This document shows positions 24,413-33,411 of a stretch of DNA of 64,000 bases, in pieces. This DNA is from Sulfurimonas sp. HSL-1656 (GTDB lineage Bacteria; Campylobacterota; Campylobacteria; Campylobacterales; Sulfurimonadaceae), in NCBI RefSeq assembly GCF_039645585.1, contig NZ_CP147915.1, forward strand, positions 620,001 through 684,000, given 5' to 3'. The number at the start of each line of letters is the position of its first letter. The first letter of the stretch is position 1. The notes beneath the pieces are model-generated. The model had not been told where the DNA came from. It was given only the letters and a program-made list of their open reading frames with translations, and made no database searches. The position numbers and the translations under genes were made by a program.

Positions 24413-25411
24413 TTGAAGGTCAAAATCGCGATTGACGCGATGGGTGGGGACTTCGGTCCCGAGCCTATTGTCAAAGGAACGATTGAGGCCCTGAAGCACT
24501 ACCGTTTTGAGCCGATCCTTGTCGGAAAGAAAGAGGAGATTTTGCCTTTGATTCCGGGCGGGTTCAAAGACAAGATTTCGATTGTCGAAGCGGAGGACGT
24601 CATTGCGATGTCCGACGCGGCGACCGATGCACTCAAGCGCAAAGAGAGCTCCATCTTCAAGGCAGTTGAACTTGTGCGCAACGGCGAGGCGGACGGTGTC
24701 GTCTCCGCCGGGCACAGCGGGGCGACGATGTCCGTGGCGACCCTGCGCCTGGGACGTCTCAAGCACGTCCTGCGCCCGGCGCTGGTCACCCTGATGCCGA
24801 ACAAGAAGAAAAAACGCACCGTGCTCCTGGACGTCGGTGCCAACGTCGACTGCAAGCCTGAGCACCTGGCGCAGTTTGCCGTGATGGGAAGCTGTTACGC
24901 ACACGATATGTGGGCGATCAACCTTCCGACCGTCGGTCTTCTGGCCAACGGTGAGGAGGAGTCCAAGGGCAATGACGTCACCAAGGGTGCTTTCCAGCGG
25001 CTTCGGACGATGGAAGGGTTCGTCGGCAACGTCGAGGGACGCGATATTTTCAACGGTACCGTTGATGTCGTCGTATGCGACGGCTTTATCGGGAACCTCG
25101 TCCTCAAGTCTTCAGAGGGTGTCGCCAGCACGATTACCCACCTGATCAAGGACTACATCCGCAAATCCCCCATCGCGATTACGGGGGCACTGCTGATGCG
25201 CAAGGTCTTCAAGCTCCTGAAAAAAGAGCTCGATTACGCGGAGGTCGGCGGTGCGCCGCTGATCGGGGTCAAGGGGTGTGCGATCGTCAGCCACGGCAAA
25301 AGCAACTCCAAAGCGATTAAAAACGCGATCAAACAGGCGATCGACTTTGTCGACACAGGCGTCAACGTTCATATCGAACGGGCCCTGGATGACGCCGTCA
25401 ACAAAGGATAA
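24413..25411 (+). CDS. plsX: phosphate acyltransferase PlsX
   Basis: A 332-residue PlsX forming acyl-phosphate from acyl-ACP, the first step of the PlsX-PlsY route to phospholipids. It begins [16 protein letters not shown] and contains [19 protein letters not shown] and VVCDGFIGN. The start is TTG 24413, zero bases after the rpmF stop, with only a weak ribosome site inside rpmF, which suggests translational coupling. Confidence 0.96.
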   Translation: MKVKIAIDAMGGDFGPEPIVKGTIEALKHYRFEPILVGKKEEILPLIPGGFKDKISIVEAEDVIAMSDAATDALKRKESSIFKAVELVRNGEADGVVSAGHSGATMSVATLRLGRLKHVLRPALVTLMPNKKKKRTVLLDVGANVDCKPEHLAQFAVMGSCYAHDMWAINLPTVGLLANGEEESKGNDVTKGAFQRLRTMEGFVGNVEGRDIFNGTVDVVVCDGFIGNLVLKSSEGVASTITHLIKDYIRKSPIAITGALLMRKVFKLLKKELDYAEVGGAPLIGVKGCAIVSHGKSNSKAIKNAIKQAIDFVDTGVNVHIERALDDAVNKG

Positions 25412-25414
25412 TCC

Positions 25415-26419
25415 ATGTACGCAGCTTTTCGTTCCATCGGGGCATACGTCCCCGAACGCATTCTGACCAACGCCGATCTGGAAAAAATGGTCGATACGTC
25501 CGACGAGTGGATTACGAAGCGTACCGGTATCAAAGAACGCCATATTGCGGCGGAGAATGAGTTTACCAGCGATATGGGAGCCAAAGCGGCCGCACAGGCG
25601 ATTGAACGCGCAGGGATTGCCAAAGAGGATATCGACCTCGTGATCTGTGCGACGATTTCGCCGGACTACTTCAATATGCCCTCAACCGCCACGATTATCT
25701 CGGCGAAACTGGGACTGCCGCAGGTGATGGCCTTCGATATCTCCGCGGCCTGTACAGGGTTCGTCTATGTCGTGAGCATGGCCAAGGCCTTTATCGAGTC
25801 GGGGATGAAGAAGAACGTGCTCGTCATCGGTGCAGAGAAGCTCAGCGCCATCACCGACTACACCGACCGCACCACCTGTATTCTTTTCGGCGACGGTGCC
25901 GGCGCGGCCGTTATCAGTGCGACCGAGAACAAAGCTGAAGCGATCCTCGATGTCCATACGGGGGCAGACGGTACTTATGCCGACCTGCTGATGACGCCGA
26001 ACGGCGGAACGGGTTCGGCCCACGATGCCCTTGATGCCGAAGCGCAGACCGGCTGCTTTATGCAGATGAAGGGGAATGAGACCTTCAAAGTCGCCGTCCG
26101 TACCCTGACCAACGATGTCAAGGCGATCCTGGCCGAAAACGGTATGAGTGCCGACGATGTCAAACACTTCGTACCGCACCAGGCGAACTACCGCATCATC
26201 AAAGCGGTCGGTGACGCCCTGAACCTGCGCGACGAGCAGGTCGTGCTGACGGTCCATAAATACGGCAATACATCCGGATCATCCATCCCCATCGCGATCA
26301 ATGACCTTTTTGAGAGCGGTAAGCTTGAAAAAGGCGATATGATGCTGCTCGATGCCTTCGGCGGCGGACTGACATGGGGAAGCGCCCTGGTTCCGTTTGC
26401 AGGACCGGCATCCGTGTGA
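25415..26419 (+). CDS. fabH: 3-oxoacyl-ACP synthase III
   Basis: A 334-residue KASIII that condenses acetyl-CoA with malonyl-ACP to start fatty acid synthesis. The catalytic triad is visible: Cys in ISAACTGF, His in VPHQANYR and Asn in [10 protein letters not shown]. It follows plsX by 3 bases. Its TGA stop overlaps an extended -10 box for the next gene. Confidence 0.97.
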   Translation: MYAAFRSIGAYVPERILTNADLEKMVDTSDEWITKRTGIKERHIAAENEFTSDMGAKAAAQAIERAGIAKEDIDLVICATISPDYFNMPSTATIISAKLGLPQVMAFDISAACTGFVYVVSMAKAFIESGMKKNVLVIGAEKLSAITDYTDRTTCILFGDGAGAAVISATENKAEAILDVHTGADGTYADLLMTPNGGTGSAHDALDAEAQTGCFMQMKGNETFKVAVRTLTNDVKAILAENGMSADDVKHFVPHQANYRIIKAVGDALNLRDEQVVLTVHKYGNTSGSSIPIAINDLFESGKLEKGDMMLLDAFGGGLTWGSALVPFAGPASV

Positions 26420-26425
26420 TATAAT
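26417..26425 (+). promoter_or_regulatory. extended -10 promoter overlapping the fabH stop codon
   Basis: TGATATAAT: the TGA (26417-26419) ends fabH and supplies the TGn element of TATAAT (26420-26425). The arrangement is identical to that at the trxC end. Confidence 0.6.
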
Positions 26426-26454
26426 CCCCGGGACATCGGACAGGAAAGAGGCAC

Positions 26455-26721
26455 ATGGTTTACGCAGCGATCGGACTTTCACTACTCTTTGTATTTCTGC
26501 TCATTGCATTTAACGTCCGTTCGAACCACTGGCGCAACCGCCGCAATCAACAGCGCCGCGAGGTCCCTGACCGCCGTGTGAACAAAGGGCGGCGCAAACG
26601 CAACAACCTGGATCACGAGAGCAGCCTCCCCGACCGCCGCCACGGCGGAGACCGCCGCGTCGGACCGGAAACCCGCCGTCACAAAAAGCGCCGTGCGGAA
26701 GACCGCCTTGGCCACAGTTGA
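26455..26721 (+). CDS. small arginine-rich membrane protein, unknown
   Basis: An 88-residue protein with one N-terminal membrane helix (IGLSLLFVFLLIAFNV) and a very basic cytosolic tail with repeated DRR/RR motifs (VPDRRVNKGRRKR, LPDRRHGGDRR). I recognise no family. The tail could bind nucleic acid or acidic lipid, which is inference. AGGAAAGAG precedes the ATG. The end overlaps the HIT gene by 14 bases. Confidence 0.65.
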   Translation: MVYAAIGLSLLFVFLLIAFNVRSNHWRNRRNQQRREVPDRRVNKGRRKRNNLDHESSLPDRRHGGDRRVGPETRRHKKRRAEDRLGHS

Positions 26722-27079
26722 CCTCCCCCTTCTTTTCATAGAGACCCATGACAGCGAAGTCCCGTGGCTGAAGATCTTCGTGCGCCGCGGCGTACGCGAA
26801 TTCAGCGAATGCACGGCCGAAGAGAAAACGGCGATCTGGGACGCTCTTGACGTGATCGAGCGTGAGATGCTTGACTACTACCGCCCCGAAAAGATCAATA
26901 TCGCCTCTTTCGGCAATATGCTGCCGCAGGTACACTGGCACATTATGGCCCGTTTCAAAGAGGACAGTTACTTCCCCGAGCCCATGTGGGGGCCGCGGCA
27001 GCGCGAAGGGGTACTCGCGCTGCCGCCGATGGAGCTTTTCCTTGAGCGCCTGCGCCGTAAACTCCTCCCCGAACCCTGA
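26708..27079 (+). CDS. HIT-family protein
   Basis: A 123-residue HIT-fold protein with PQVHWHIMARF, matching the HxHx(H) nucleotide-binding motif except that the third His is replaced (H-W-H-I-M). SFGNMLPQVHWH and YFPEPMWG mark a subgroup of HIT proteins common in proteobacteria. The substrate is unknown, possibly a nucleotide conjugate. TTG 26708 was chosen because GGAAG lies 6 bases upstream. GTG 26693 is the alternative, adding five residues. Confidence 0.75.
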   Translation: MATVDLPLLFIETHDSEVPWLKIFVRRGVREFSECTAEEKTAIWDALDVIEREMLDYYRPEKINIASFGNMLPQVHWHIMARFKEDSYFPEPMWGPRQREGVLALPPMELFLERLRRKLLPEP

Positions 27080-27129
27080 CTTCATCCCTTTTTTGTTAGA
27101 ATAGGACGAAAACGAAACAAAGGATAGTT

Positions 27130-29241
27130 TTGCACCGTTTTCACTCCTATCCGGTCAGACTGGACGGAACGGACCCGAAGGGGACGCGTGAGGCGATCCG
27201 TCATGATTTCCTGGCAGCTTTTTCACTTTTCGAATCCCTCTTTGACCTGTTGAAAGACGAGCGTGTCTTTTACCGGTACTCCGAACCGACCCGCCATCCG
27301 ATGATCTTCTATTTCGGGCATACGGCTACGTTTTATATCAATAAACTCGTGCTCGCGAAAGTGATCGATAAGCGTATCAACCCGGAGTTTGAATCACTCT
27401 TCGCGATCGGCGTGGACGAGATGGCCTGGGACGATATGGACAATGCACGCTATAACTGGCCGGCTGTCGATGCGGTCCGGGCGTACCGTGACAGGGTCAA
27501 AGCACTGGTCCTAGAACTGATCGATACGCTTCCGCTGCAGTTGCCCATAACGCAGGTGAGCCCCTGGTGGGTCATCCTGATGGGGATCGAACACGAACGC
27601 ATTCATATCGAAACGTCCAGCGTGCTGCACCGCCAGATGCCGCTGGAGTTGGTCAAACCGTCCACCGCTTTTCGCTATTGCGAGGAGTACGGTGATGCAC
27701 CGGAAAACGGCATGGTTGCCATCACAGGCGCGACGGTCCATCTGGGCAAAATGAAATCGGACCCTTATTACGGCTGGGATAACGAATACGGAAGTGCAGC
27801 GGAAACCGTGGCGGATTTCCGGGCATCCAGGATGCTGGTCAGCCACGGGGAATACCTCGCTTTTGTCGATGCGGGCGGGTATGAAAAAGCGGATTACTGG
27901 GACGAAGAGGGCGCGGCCTTCCTCGAACGAAGCGGTGTGAAACATCCCTCCTTCTGGGTACCCAAGGAGGGGGGCGGCTACAGCCTCCGGCTGCTCGACC
28001 GGGAGATCGACCTGCCGATGAACTGGCCGGTGGAGGTGAACTGTCTCGAGGCGCAGGCCTTCTGCCGTTTCAAAAGCGCCCAGGAAGGGCGGCACGTCCG
28101 CCTGCCGACCGAAGCAGAGTGGGTGCGAATGCTTGAGCTGTCCGACGTGCTGGACGGCGAACGGTTTGACGATGCCAAAGCGAATATCAATTTCAATCAC
28201 TTCGCTTCCTCCGTCCCCGTCGATACCTTTTTGCAGGGCGGACTGTACGATGTCGCTGGGAACGTCTGGCAGTGGACGTCGACCCCCATTGACGGTTATG
28301 AAGGGTTCGAGCCGCATCCGGTCTACGACGATTTTTCCACGCCGACCTTTGACGGTAAGCATAATCTTATCAAAGGCGGATCGTGGGCCTCGACGGGGAA
28401 CGAGACCCTGCGGCATTCCCGTTACGCCTTCCGACGCCACTTCTACCAGCACGCGGGCTTCCGCTACGTCGAGGCCGACGCCCTGTCCGAAAGCATGCCG
28501 GGGAATATCTACGAGACGGACAGCCTGGTGGCGCAGTACTGCGAATTCCAGTACGGGCCGGAATATCTCGGCGTCAGGAACTTTGCGCGCAGCTGCGCGA
28601 AGTACGCTATCGCTTTCAGCGCCTCTACCCCCCGGAAACGGGCGCTGGACCTCGGGTGTGCGACGGGACGTGCCGCTTTCGAACTGGCGCGGGTCTTCGA
28701 CGACGTCACCGGGATCGATTTCTCCGCCCGCTTCATCCAGGTCGCGGCGGCGCTGAAAGAACGGGGCGAAATCGCCTATGAAAGGGTAGAGGAGGGAGAT
28801 GTTACGACCCGCCAGCTGCACACGCTCGAAGCGTTCGGCCTGCAGGAAGCGGCCCGCAACGTACAGTTCTGGCAGGGGGATGCCTGCAACCTCAAGGCGC
28901 ATTTCGTCGGCTACGACCTGATTATGGCCACCAACCTGATCGACCGCCTCTACGAACCGGAACGTTTTTTAGGTACGGTGCATGCGCGGCTCAACGAGGG
29001 GGGCATTCTCGTGCTGACATCACCGTATACCTGGCTGGAGGAGTATACGCAAAAGCCGAACTGGATAGGCGGTTATTATGACGAGGAGGGGAAGGCGGTC
29101 GACGGGCTTACGGGGCTCAAGGCGATCCTCTCAGCGCATTTCGAGCTGCTGGAGAGTTTTGACGTGCCTTTCGTGATCCGCGAGACGGCGCGCAAATACC
29201 AGCATACGCTCTCTCAGATGAGCGTCTGGAAAAAGCGTTAA
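27130..29241 (+). CDS. ovoA: 5-histidylcysteine sulfoxide synthase / 4-thiohistidine N-methyltransferase OvoA
   Basis: A 703-residue enzyme with the three OvoA parts: an N-terminal DinB-like iron domain (about 1-170) with HERIHIETSS supplying iron ligands, a formylglycine-enzyme-like domain (about 190-440; GGLYDVAGNVWQW, KGGSWAS, RHSRYAFRRHF) and a C-terminal SAM methyltransferase (about 480-700; ALDLGCATGRAAFELA). It oxidatively joins cysteine to histidine and methylates the product, giving ovothiol A after C-S cleavage. The start is TTG 27130 after AAAGGATAG. No separate C-S lyase gene is nearby. metF converges on its end, overlapping 4 bases. Confidence 0.92.
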   Translation: MHRFHSYPVRLDGTDPKGTREAIRHDFLAAFSLFESLFDLLKDERVFYRYSEPTRHPMIFYFGHTATFYINKLVLAKVIDKRINPEFESLFAIGVDEMAWDDMDNARYNWPAVDAVRAYRDRVKALVLELIDTLPLQLPITQVSPWWVILMGIEHERIHIETSSVLHRQMPLELVKPSTAFRYCEEYGDAPENGMVAITGATVHLGKMKSDPYYGWDNEYGSAAETVADFRASRMLVSHGEYLAFVDAGGYEKADYWDEEGAAFLERSGVKHPSFWVPKEGGGYSLRLLDREIDLPMNWPVEVNCLEAQAFCRFKSAQEGRHVRLPTEAEWVRMLELSDVLDGERFDDAKANINFNHFASSVPVDTFLQGGLYDVAGNVWQWTSTPIDGYEGFEPHPVYDDFSTPTFDGKHNLIKGGSWASTGNETLRHSRYAFRRHFYQHAGFRYVEADALSESMPGNIYETDSLVAQYCEFQYGPEYLGVRNFARSCAKYAIAFSASTPRKRALDLGCATGRAAFELARVFDDVTGIDFSARFIQVAAALKERGEIAYERVEEGDVTTRQLHTLEAFGLQEAARNVQFWQGDACNLKAHFVGYDLIMATNLIDRLYEPERFLGTVHARLNEGGILVLTSPYTWLEEYTQKPNWIGGYYDEEGKAVDGLTGLKAILSAHFELLESFDVPFVIRETARKYQHTLSQMSVWKKR

Positions 29242-30134
29242 TCCAGTAGTTTGGCCGCGACCTCGAACTGGTTGGCCATCATGAGGTGTACTTTCGGGTG
29301 CAGGGCCATGATGTCGTCGAAGAGCTGCTTGCTCAGGTCGAAGCCGATCTTGTAGGCATCGTCCGCATCCTTCGCACTGCCGAGGGCTTCGAGCCAGGAG
29401 GGCGGGACGTGGATCCCCGGCACATGGGCATCGAGGAACTGGGCCGTGCGCAGTTTCGTAATGGGGAAGAGCCCGAGGACGAGCTGGGCCGACGTGCCGT
29501 GTCTGGCATTGGCGTCGGCCATGAGTTCGAGCAGCAGCTTGGCATTGTCGAGGTCGAAGACAGGCTGGGTGATGATGCCCTGCGCCCCGTGTTCGACTTT
29601 TTTGGCCATCTTCTTGTAGAGGCTTTTGGGATTGCGGGCGAAGGAGTTGACGACGGCAAGGGGGAGAATCGGCTTCGGGGCGACGGTGAAGGCTTTCCCT
29701 TCCAGGTCGGTGCCGGCATTAAAAGCGGCGATGATGTCCAGCAGAAGGGTACTGTCGCTTTCAAACACCCCTTTGGCCTCTTTCTGGTCGGAGTTCTTGG
29801 CCGGGTCGCCGGTCAGGGCGAGGATGGCGCGGACGCCGGCCTCATTGGCGCCGAGCAGGTCGCTTTGCAGGGCGATGCGGTTGCGGTCGCGCATGCTCAT
29901 GGTCGCCAGGACCGGTTTGCCGAAACGCTGCTGCATAAGTGCGGCGGCGAAGAGGGCGTTGTATTTCAGTTTTGCCAGGGGGTTGTCGGTCGTGCTGAAC
30001 GCATCGACCCGTTCAGGCAGACCGAGGGCTTCGAGCGTGTCGATGACGGGGGCAAAGGAGGCGGAGTGCGACGGTGTCGTCTCGAGACTGACATAACGTC
30101 CGTTTTTTAGCTTTGCTTCCAGTGCGTCAAACAC
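29238..30134 (-). CDS. metF: methylenetetrahydrofolate reductase
   Basis: A 298-residue MetF-like flavoprotein reducing 5,10-methylene-THF to 5-methyl-THF for methionine synthesis. The TIM-barrel is recognisable from SLETTPS, LALTGDPAK, the QGIITQPVFD motif and GLFPITKL. The start is GTG 30134 after CAGGGG. It shares a palindromic promoter with serB and overlaps the end of ovoA by 4 bases. Confidence 0.88.
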   Translation of the reverse strand: MFDALEAKLKNGRYVSLETTPSHSASFAPVIDTLEALGLPERVDAFSTTDNPLAKLKYNALFAAALMQQRFGKPVLATMSMRDRNRIALQSDLLGANEAGVRAILALTGDPAKNSDQKEAKGVFESDSTLLLDIIAAFNAGTDLEGKAFTVAPKPILPLAVVNSFARNPKSLYKKMAKKVEHGAQGIITQPVFDLDNAKLLLELMADANARHGTSAQLVLGLFPITKLRTAQFLDAHVPGIHVPPSWLEALGSAKDADDAYKIGFDLSKQLFDDIMALHPKVHLMMANQFEVAAKLLD

Positions 30135-30154
30135 GATTTACCCCTGCGGTGCGA

Positions 30155-30172
30155 TATAATGGCGCCATTATA
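30155..30172. promoter_or_regulatory. 18-base perfectly palindromic bidirectional promoter (metF / serB)
   Basis: TATAATGGCGCCATTATA is a perfect palindrome giving TATAAT to serB (plus, 30155-30160) and TATAAT to metF (minus, 30172-30167). Each predicted start falls in the other direction's -10 box, so initiation in the two directions should exclude each other. Confidence 0.7.
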
Positions 30173-30196
30173 ACCAAGGGAGCGTAAAGGAGAGAT

Positions 30197-30820
30197 ATGC
30201 GGCTATGTGTGTTTGATTTTGACTCGACGTTGATGGACGGAGAGACCATCGATTTTTTTGCCGAGGCGCTGGGAATCGGCGAAGAGGTCGCCGCCATCAC
30301 GGAGCGGGCCATGAACGGGGAGCTTGACTTCTTCGAGAGCCTTCAGCAGCGCGTCAAGCTGCTCAAAGGGCTGGATGTGGAGACCGTCGAGCGCATCAGC
30401 CGCAATCTTCCCTATATGCCGGGTGCCAAAGAGACGATCGCGGCATTGAAAGCCGAGGGGATCACCGTGGTCTGTTTCAGCGGCGGGTTCCGGACGGCGA
30501 CCTCCTATGCCAAAGAGATCCTCGGCTTTGACGCGGACTTCTCCAATGCGCTGCACGCCAAAGAGGGTAAACTGACCGGTGAAGTCGGCGGGGATATGAT
30601 GTTCAACTGGTCCAAAGGGGATATGCTTGTACGGCTCCAGGAGCTGCTCAAGGTGACACCGGAAGAGACGATGGTCGTCGGGGACGGTGCCAACGACATA
30701 AGTATGTTCGCGCATGCCGGGACACGGGTCGCTTTCTGTGCGAAACCGGTTTTGAAAGAGGCGGCGAACATTATCATCGACACCAAAGATCTTCGCGAGA
30801 TCCTGGGACGGCTCGTATGA
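30197..30820 (+). CDS. serB: phosphoserine phosphatase SerB
   Basis: A 207-residue HAD phosphatase, last step of serine synthesis. Motif I is FDFDSTLMDGE, motif II is FSGGFR, and the later motifs are K plus GDGANDISMF. Length is that of the core SerB without an ACT domain. AAAGGAGAG precedes the ATG. The next gene overlaps by 4 bases (ATGA). Confidence 0.93.
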   Translation: MRLCVFDFDSTLMDGETIDFFAEALGIGEEVAAITERAMNGELDFFESLQQRVKLLKGLDVETVERISRNLPYMPGAKETIAALKAEGITVVCFSGGFRTATSYAKEILGFDADFSNALHAKEGKLTGEVGGDMMFNWSKGDMLVRLQELLKVTPEETMVVGDGANDISMFAHAGTRVAFCAKPVLKEAANIIIDTKDLREILGRLV

Positions 30821-31131
30821 ATCTCTGGGAACGCTACAACGAAGAACAGCTGCTGGGTGCCACTCTGGCAGAGCTGACCGGATTGCCGCTGATGCAGTGC
30901 GAGGAGAAAACGCTTTTCGAAGTCCTCAAGCGCCACCTGACGCGCAAAGAGCTGCGCAGCTGGGTGATGGCCCGGGGCGGTGCCGATACGGCAGCGATCA
31001 GCACGGAGACCGGACTGAATGACGAAGAGATCGGCAAGGCTGTTCATAAAGCCGCCAAAAAGATACGACAGCCCAAACTCCGCAGTGAGTTCCAGCAGCT
31101 CCTGGCGAACCTGGAAGCGGAGTATGAATAA
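30817..31131 (+). CDS. hypothetical protein following serB
   Basis: A 104-residue, mostly helical, charged cytosolic protein. The middle contains a helix-turn-helix-like stretch (AISTETGLNDEEIGKAVHKAA), but I do not recognise a family. It overlaps serB by 4 bases, so it is translationally coupled. Function is unknown. DNA binding is only a possibility. Confidence 0.65.
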   Translation: MNLWERYNEEQLLGATLAELTGLPLMQCEEKTLFEVLKRHLTRKELRSWVMARGGADTAAISTETGLNDEEIGKAVHKAAKKIRQPKLRSEFQQLLANLEAEYE

Positions 31132-31217
31132 CGGAGAATGTTAAGATTTCTTTATCTTTCGTTCAGGCTGTCGTGATAGAATTGTGTTACTTTAACGGTG
31201 AAGGAGGGATGGCAAGA

Positions 31218-31553
31218 ATGAAAAAATCACTATCGGCCCTGTTGGGCGCGGCACTGCTGCTCGGTACCTTTTCGACGGCGGCGAATGCCGATGTCAAACG
31301 GGGGCAGAAAGCCTATTTGAAAAAGTGTAAACGCTGCCACGGCAACGGTACCAAAGGGGCCGCGATGAAGACCCAGAAAGAGTGGGCGGACGCGTTTGCG
31401 GATGATGCGGCGCTTTTTAAGGCGTGGCATAAAGATGATGCGAAAGCGATGCAATACATCAACAGCAGCCGCTTCAAAAAAGATGCCCCGAATCTCAAGG
31501 ACTTCCTCTACGAATACGGTTCCGATTCCGGCAACGTTCCCTCCTGCGGCTGA
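31218..31553 (+). CDS. small exported monohaem cytochrome c
   Basis: A 111-residue protein with a signal peptide (MKKSLSALLGAALLLGTFSTAANA), one haem motif CKRCH, and a likely distal methionine among AMKTQ or AMQYI. It is a class I-like small periplasmic electron carrier. ATG 31218 was chosen because AAGGAGG sits 9 bases upstream and the signal peptide starts there; ATG 31209 is too close to that site. A classic terminator follows. Confidence 0.85.
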   Translation: MKKSLSALLGAALLLGTFSTAANADVKRGQKAYLKKCKRCHGNGTKGAAMKTQKEWADAFADDAALFKAWHKDDAKAMQYINSSRFKKDAPNLKDFLYEYGSDSGNVPSCG

Positions 31554-31563
31554 CGCTCAACCG

Positions 31564-31585
31564 CCGTCCTTTCGGGACGGTTTTT
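31564..31585 (+). terminator. intrinsic terminator after cytochrome c
   Basis: CCGTCC and GGACGG form a 6-bp stem around TTTCG, followed by TTTTT (31581-31585). It lies between the convergent cytochrome and ankyrin genes. Confidence 0.85.
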
Positions 31586-31589
31586 CTCC

Positions 31590-33002
31590 CTACTCCGACG
31601 CTTCGTCACTGTTGATCTCAATCGCACCATACTCCTGTAACAGCTCCACGATCCGTTTGCGCTGATGTTTCTGCGCGATGCGCATGGCACTCATCCCCTG
31701 CGGCGAGATACGGTTGACGTCGCAGCCGCATTCGCACAGAAAACGGCAGACGTCAATGTGGTTGTAGTAGACGGCCAGCATCAGGGCGCTCCAGCCGTAG
31801 TGGTCGATACGGTCGATGTCCGCATAGTTGCTGATAAGGACTTCGACCGCGGTCTGCCGTCCCATCGATGCGGCGACCATCAGGGCCGTACGCCCGTTCT
31901 TGTCGGTATAGTTGACATCGCTTCCGAGCTGCATCAGCAGGCGAAGATGTTTTTTGATCCCCTCATCCTGGCGCCGGGCCACGGTGTGAAAAAGCGGGGT
32001 CCACCCCGCGCGGTTCGTGGGAATATCGGTGTGCGCACCGCGGTCAAGCATGACTCGGAGCAGGTGACGGTAGCTGTCGGCGATTTCGGGGTAGGTTTCG
32101 ATCCCGCGGTGCACCAGCGTGAGCGGGGTGTGCAGACCGTCATGCGTCAGGATATTCGCCCCGTGGCGGATCAGCGCGGCGGCGCCGTCGGGATTGCCGT
32201 TGCGCAGGGCGATGGTGAGGGCCGTGGCATGGTTGTCGGTGCGGTGCTCCAGGGTGGGGTAGCGCAGCAGCAGCTTTTCCAGGAGCCGGACGAACTTCGG
32301 GTGGGAAGCGGCAATGATGACCGGCGTGATGCCGTGCAGGTCCCCGGCGTCGATGAAGAGCCCCTTGTTGAGCAGGTAGGTGACCAGTTTCGGGTTATTC
32401 CCGAAGACGGCGTGGTGCAGCAGGGTCCGGTTCTGCGCATCGCGTCTGGAGAGTTCCATCGGCGTGGCCTCGGCATTGACGATGGCGTAAAGGTTGCCGT
32501 TGGATGCCAAGTCAAAGAGGTCCGGTTCCGCCGGCAGGTCGAAAACCGGGCGCACCTCTTCAAGCAGGGAGAGAAGCGTTTTGCTTTTCTGGGCCTTGGC
32601 GATCGCTGTCGGGGTGACGCCTTCACTGTTTTCCGTGTGCGGACGGGCACCGTACTGCAGCAGCTGCAATACGATTTCCGGATCGCCGAGCTTGACGGCG
32701 ACATGCAGGGGGGTCTCAAGCTCGCGGTCCGCGAGGTTGGGGTTGGCACCGTGCATCAGGAGGGATTCGACGATCCGTGTCCGCTGGAGCATGACGGCCA
32801 TCATCAGGGGCGGACGGTGGCCGAAGGCATGGTAGTCGACATCGAACCCCTCTTCGATCATGGAAAGCAGGGTGGCTTTGTCGTCGCTGCGGATGGCATT
32901 GAAAAAAGCCTCGCTTTTGTGTTCGATGATCTCCCCGGCAGTGGGGTCGTAGAGATGCGTTCCCAAAAGCATGGCACTGTGCAGACGCTCCATAAAGGGC
33001 AT
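31590..33002 (-). CDS. ankyrin-repeat protein
   Basis: A 470-residue protein made almost wholly of ankyrin repeats, about ten to twelve, with consensus pieces such as ETPLHVAVKLGDPEIVLQLL, NRTLLHHAVFGNNPKLV, GRTALMVAASMGRQTAVEVL and GWSALMLAVYYNHIDVCRFL. There is no signal peptide, so it is probably cytosolic. Ankyrin proteins mediate protein-protein contacts and the partner is unknown. ATG 33002 follows CAGGAG. It is monocistronic. Confidence 0.9.
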   Translation of the reverse strand: MPFMERLHSAMLLGTHLYDPTAGEIIEHKSEAFFNAIRSDDKATLLSMIEEGFDVDYHAFGHRPPLMMAVMLQRTRIVESLLMHGANPNLADRELETPLHVAVKLGDPEIVLQLLQYGARPHTENSEGVTPTAIAKAQKSKTLLSLLEEVRPVFDLPAEPDLFDLASNGNLYAIVNAEATPMELSRRDAQNRTLLHHAVFGNNPKLVTYLLNKGLFIDAGDLHGITPVIIAASHPKFVRLLEKLLLRYPTLEHRTDNHATALTIALRNGNPDGAAALIRHGANILTHDGLHTPLTLVHRGIETYPEIADSYRHLLRVMLDRGAHTDIPTNRAGWTPLFHTVARRQDEGIKKHLRLLMQLGSDVNYTDKNGRTALMVAASMGRQTAVEVLISNYADIDRIDHYGWSALMLAVYYNHIDVCRFLCECGCDVNRISPQGMSAMRIAQKHQRKRIVELLQEYGAIEINSDEASE

Positions 33003-33094
33003 AACGGCTCCTGCAATTGAATGGATTTTGTTCTATCCTATCATAAAAGTGTAAAAGGGGATTGAAGAAATAGGTGAAAAAATGGGCTTAAAGC

Positions 33095-33114
33095 TCCGAA
33101 GCGGGTGCTTCGGA
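33095..33114 (-). terminator. hairpin after the rpsF-ssb-rpsR operon
   Basis: TCCGAAGC-GGGT-GCTTCGGA is a perfect 8-bp stem just past the rpsR stop. On the minus strand a T6 run follows about 14 bases later. Confidence 0.55.
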
Positions 33115-33121
33115 AGTGAAA

Positions 33122-33385
33122 TTACTTGATAATTTCGAACGGGTTGACGACAACTTCCTTACGGGAAATTGTGTACGGGATGATCGCGGCGGAGCGTGCA
33201 CGCTTGATGGCGATCGTAACCATGTCCTGGTGGCGCTTGCAGTTACCTGTCAGGCGGCGCGGCATGATTTTGTAGCGCTCAGAGAGTGAGTGCTTGAGGC
33301 TAGAAGCGTCTTTGTAGTCGATAAAGTCGACTTTCGCTTCACAGTATTTGCAATAACGTTTTTTATATTTGCGTTTTTCTGCCAT
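33122..33385 (-). CDS. rpsR: 30S ribosomal protein S18
   Basis: An 87-residue S18 with [10 protein letters not shown] near its end and an N-terminal zinc-ribbon-like set ([11 protein letters not shown], later NCKRHQ), i.e. the Cys-containing form of S18. Last gene of rpsF-ssb-rpsR. Confidence 0.97.
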   Translation of the reverse strand: MAEKRKYKKRYCKYCEAKVDFIDYKDASSLKHSLSERYKIMPRRLTGNCKRHQDMVTIAIKRARSAAIIPYTISRKEVVVNPFEIIK

Positions 33386-33411
33386 GGTTTTTTTCCTTGC
33401 TGTCTATTATT

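Noticed and set aside
31665-33020. Plus-strand frame of 451 codons opposite the ankyrin gene
   Set aside because: Composition typical of antisense translation; ankyrin repeats on the minus strand are unmistakable.
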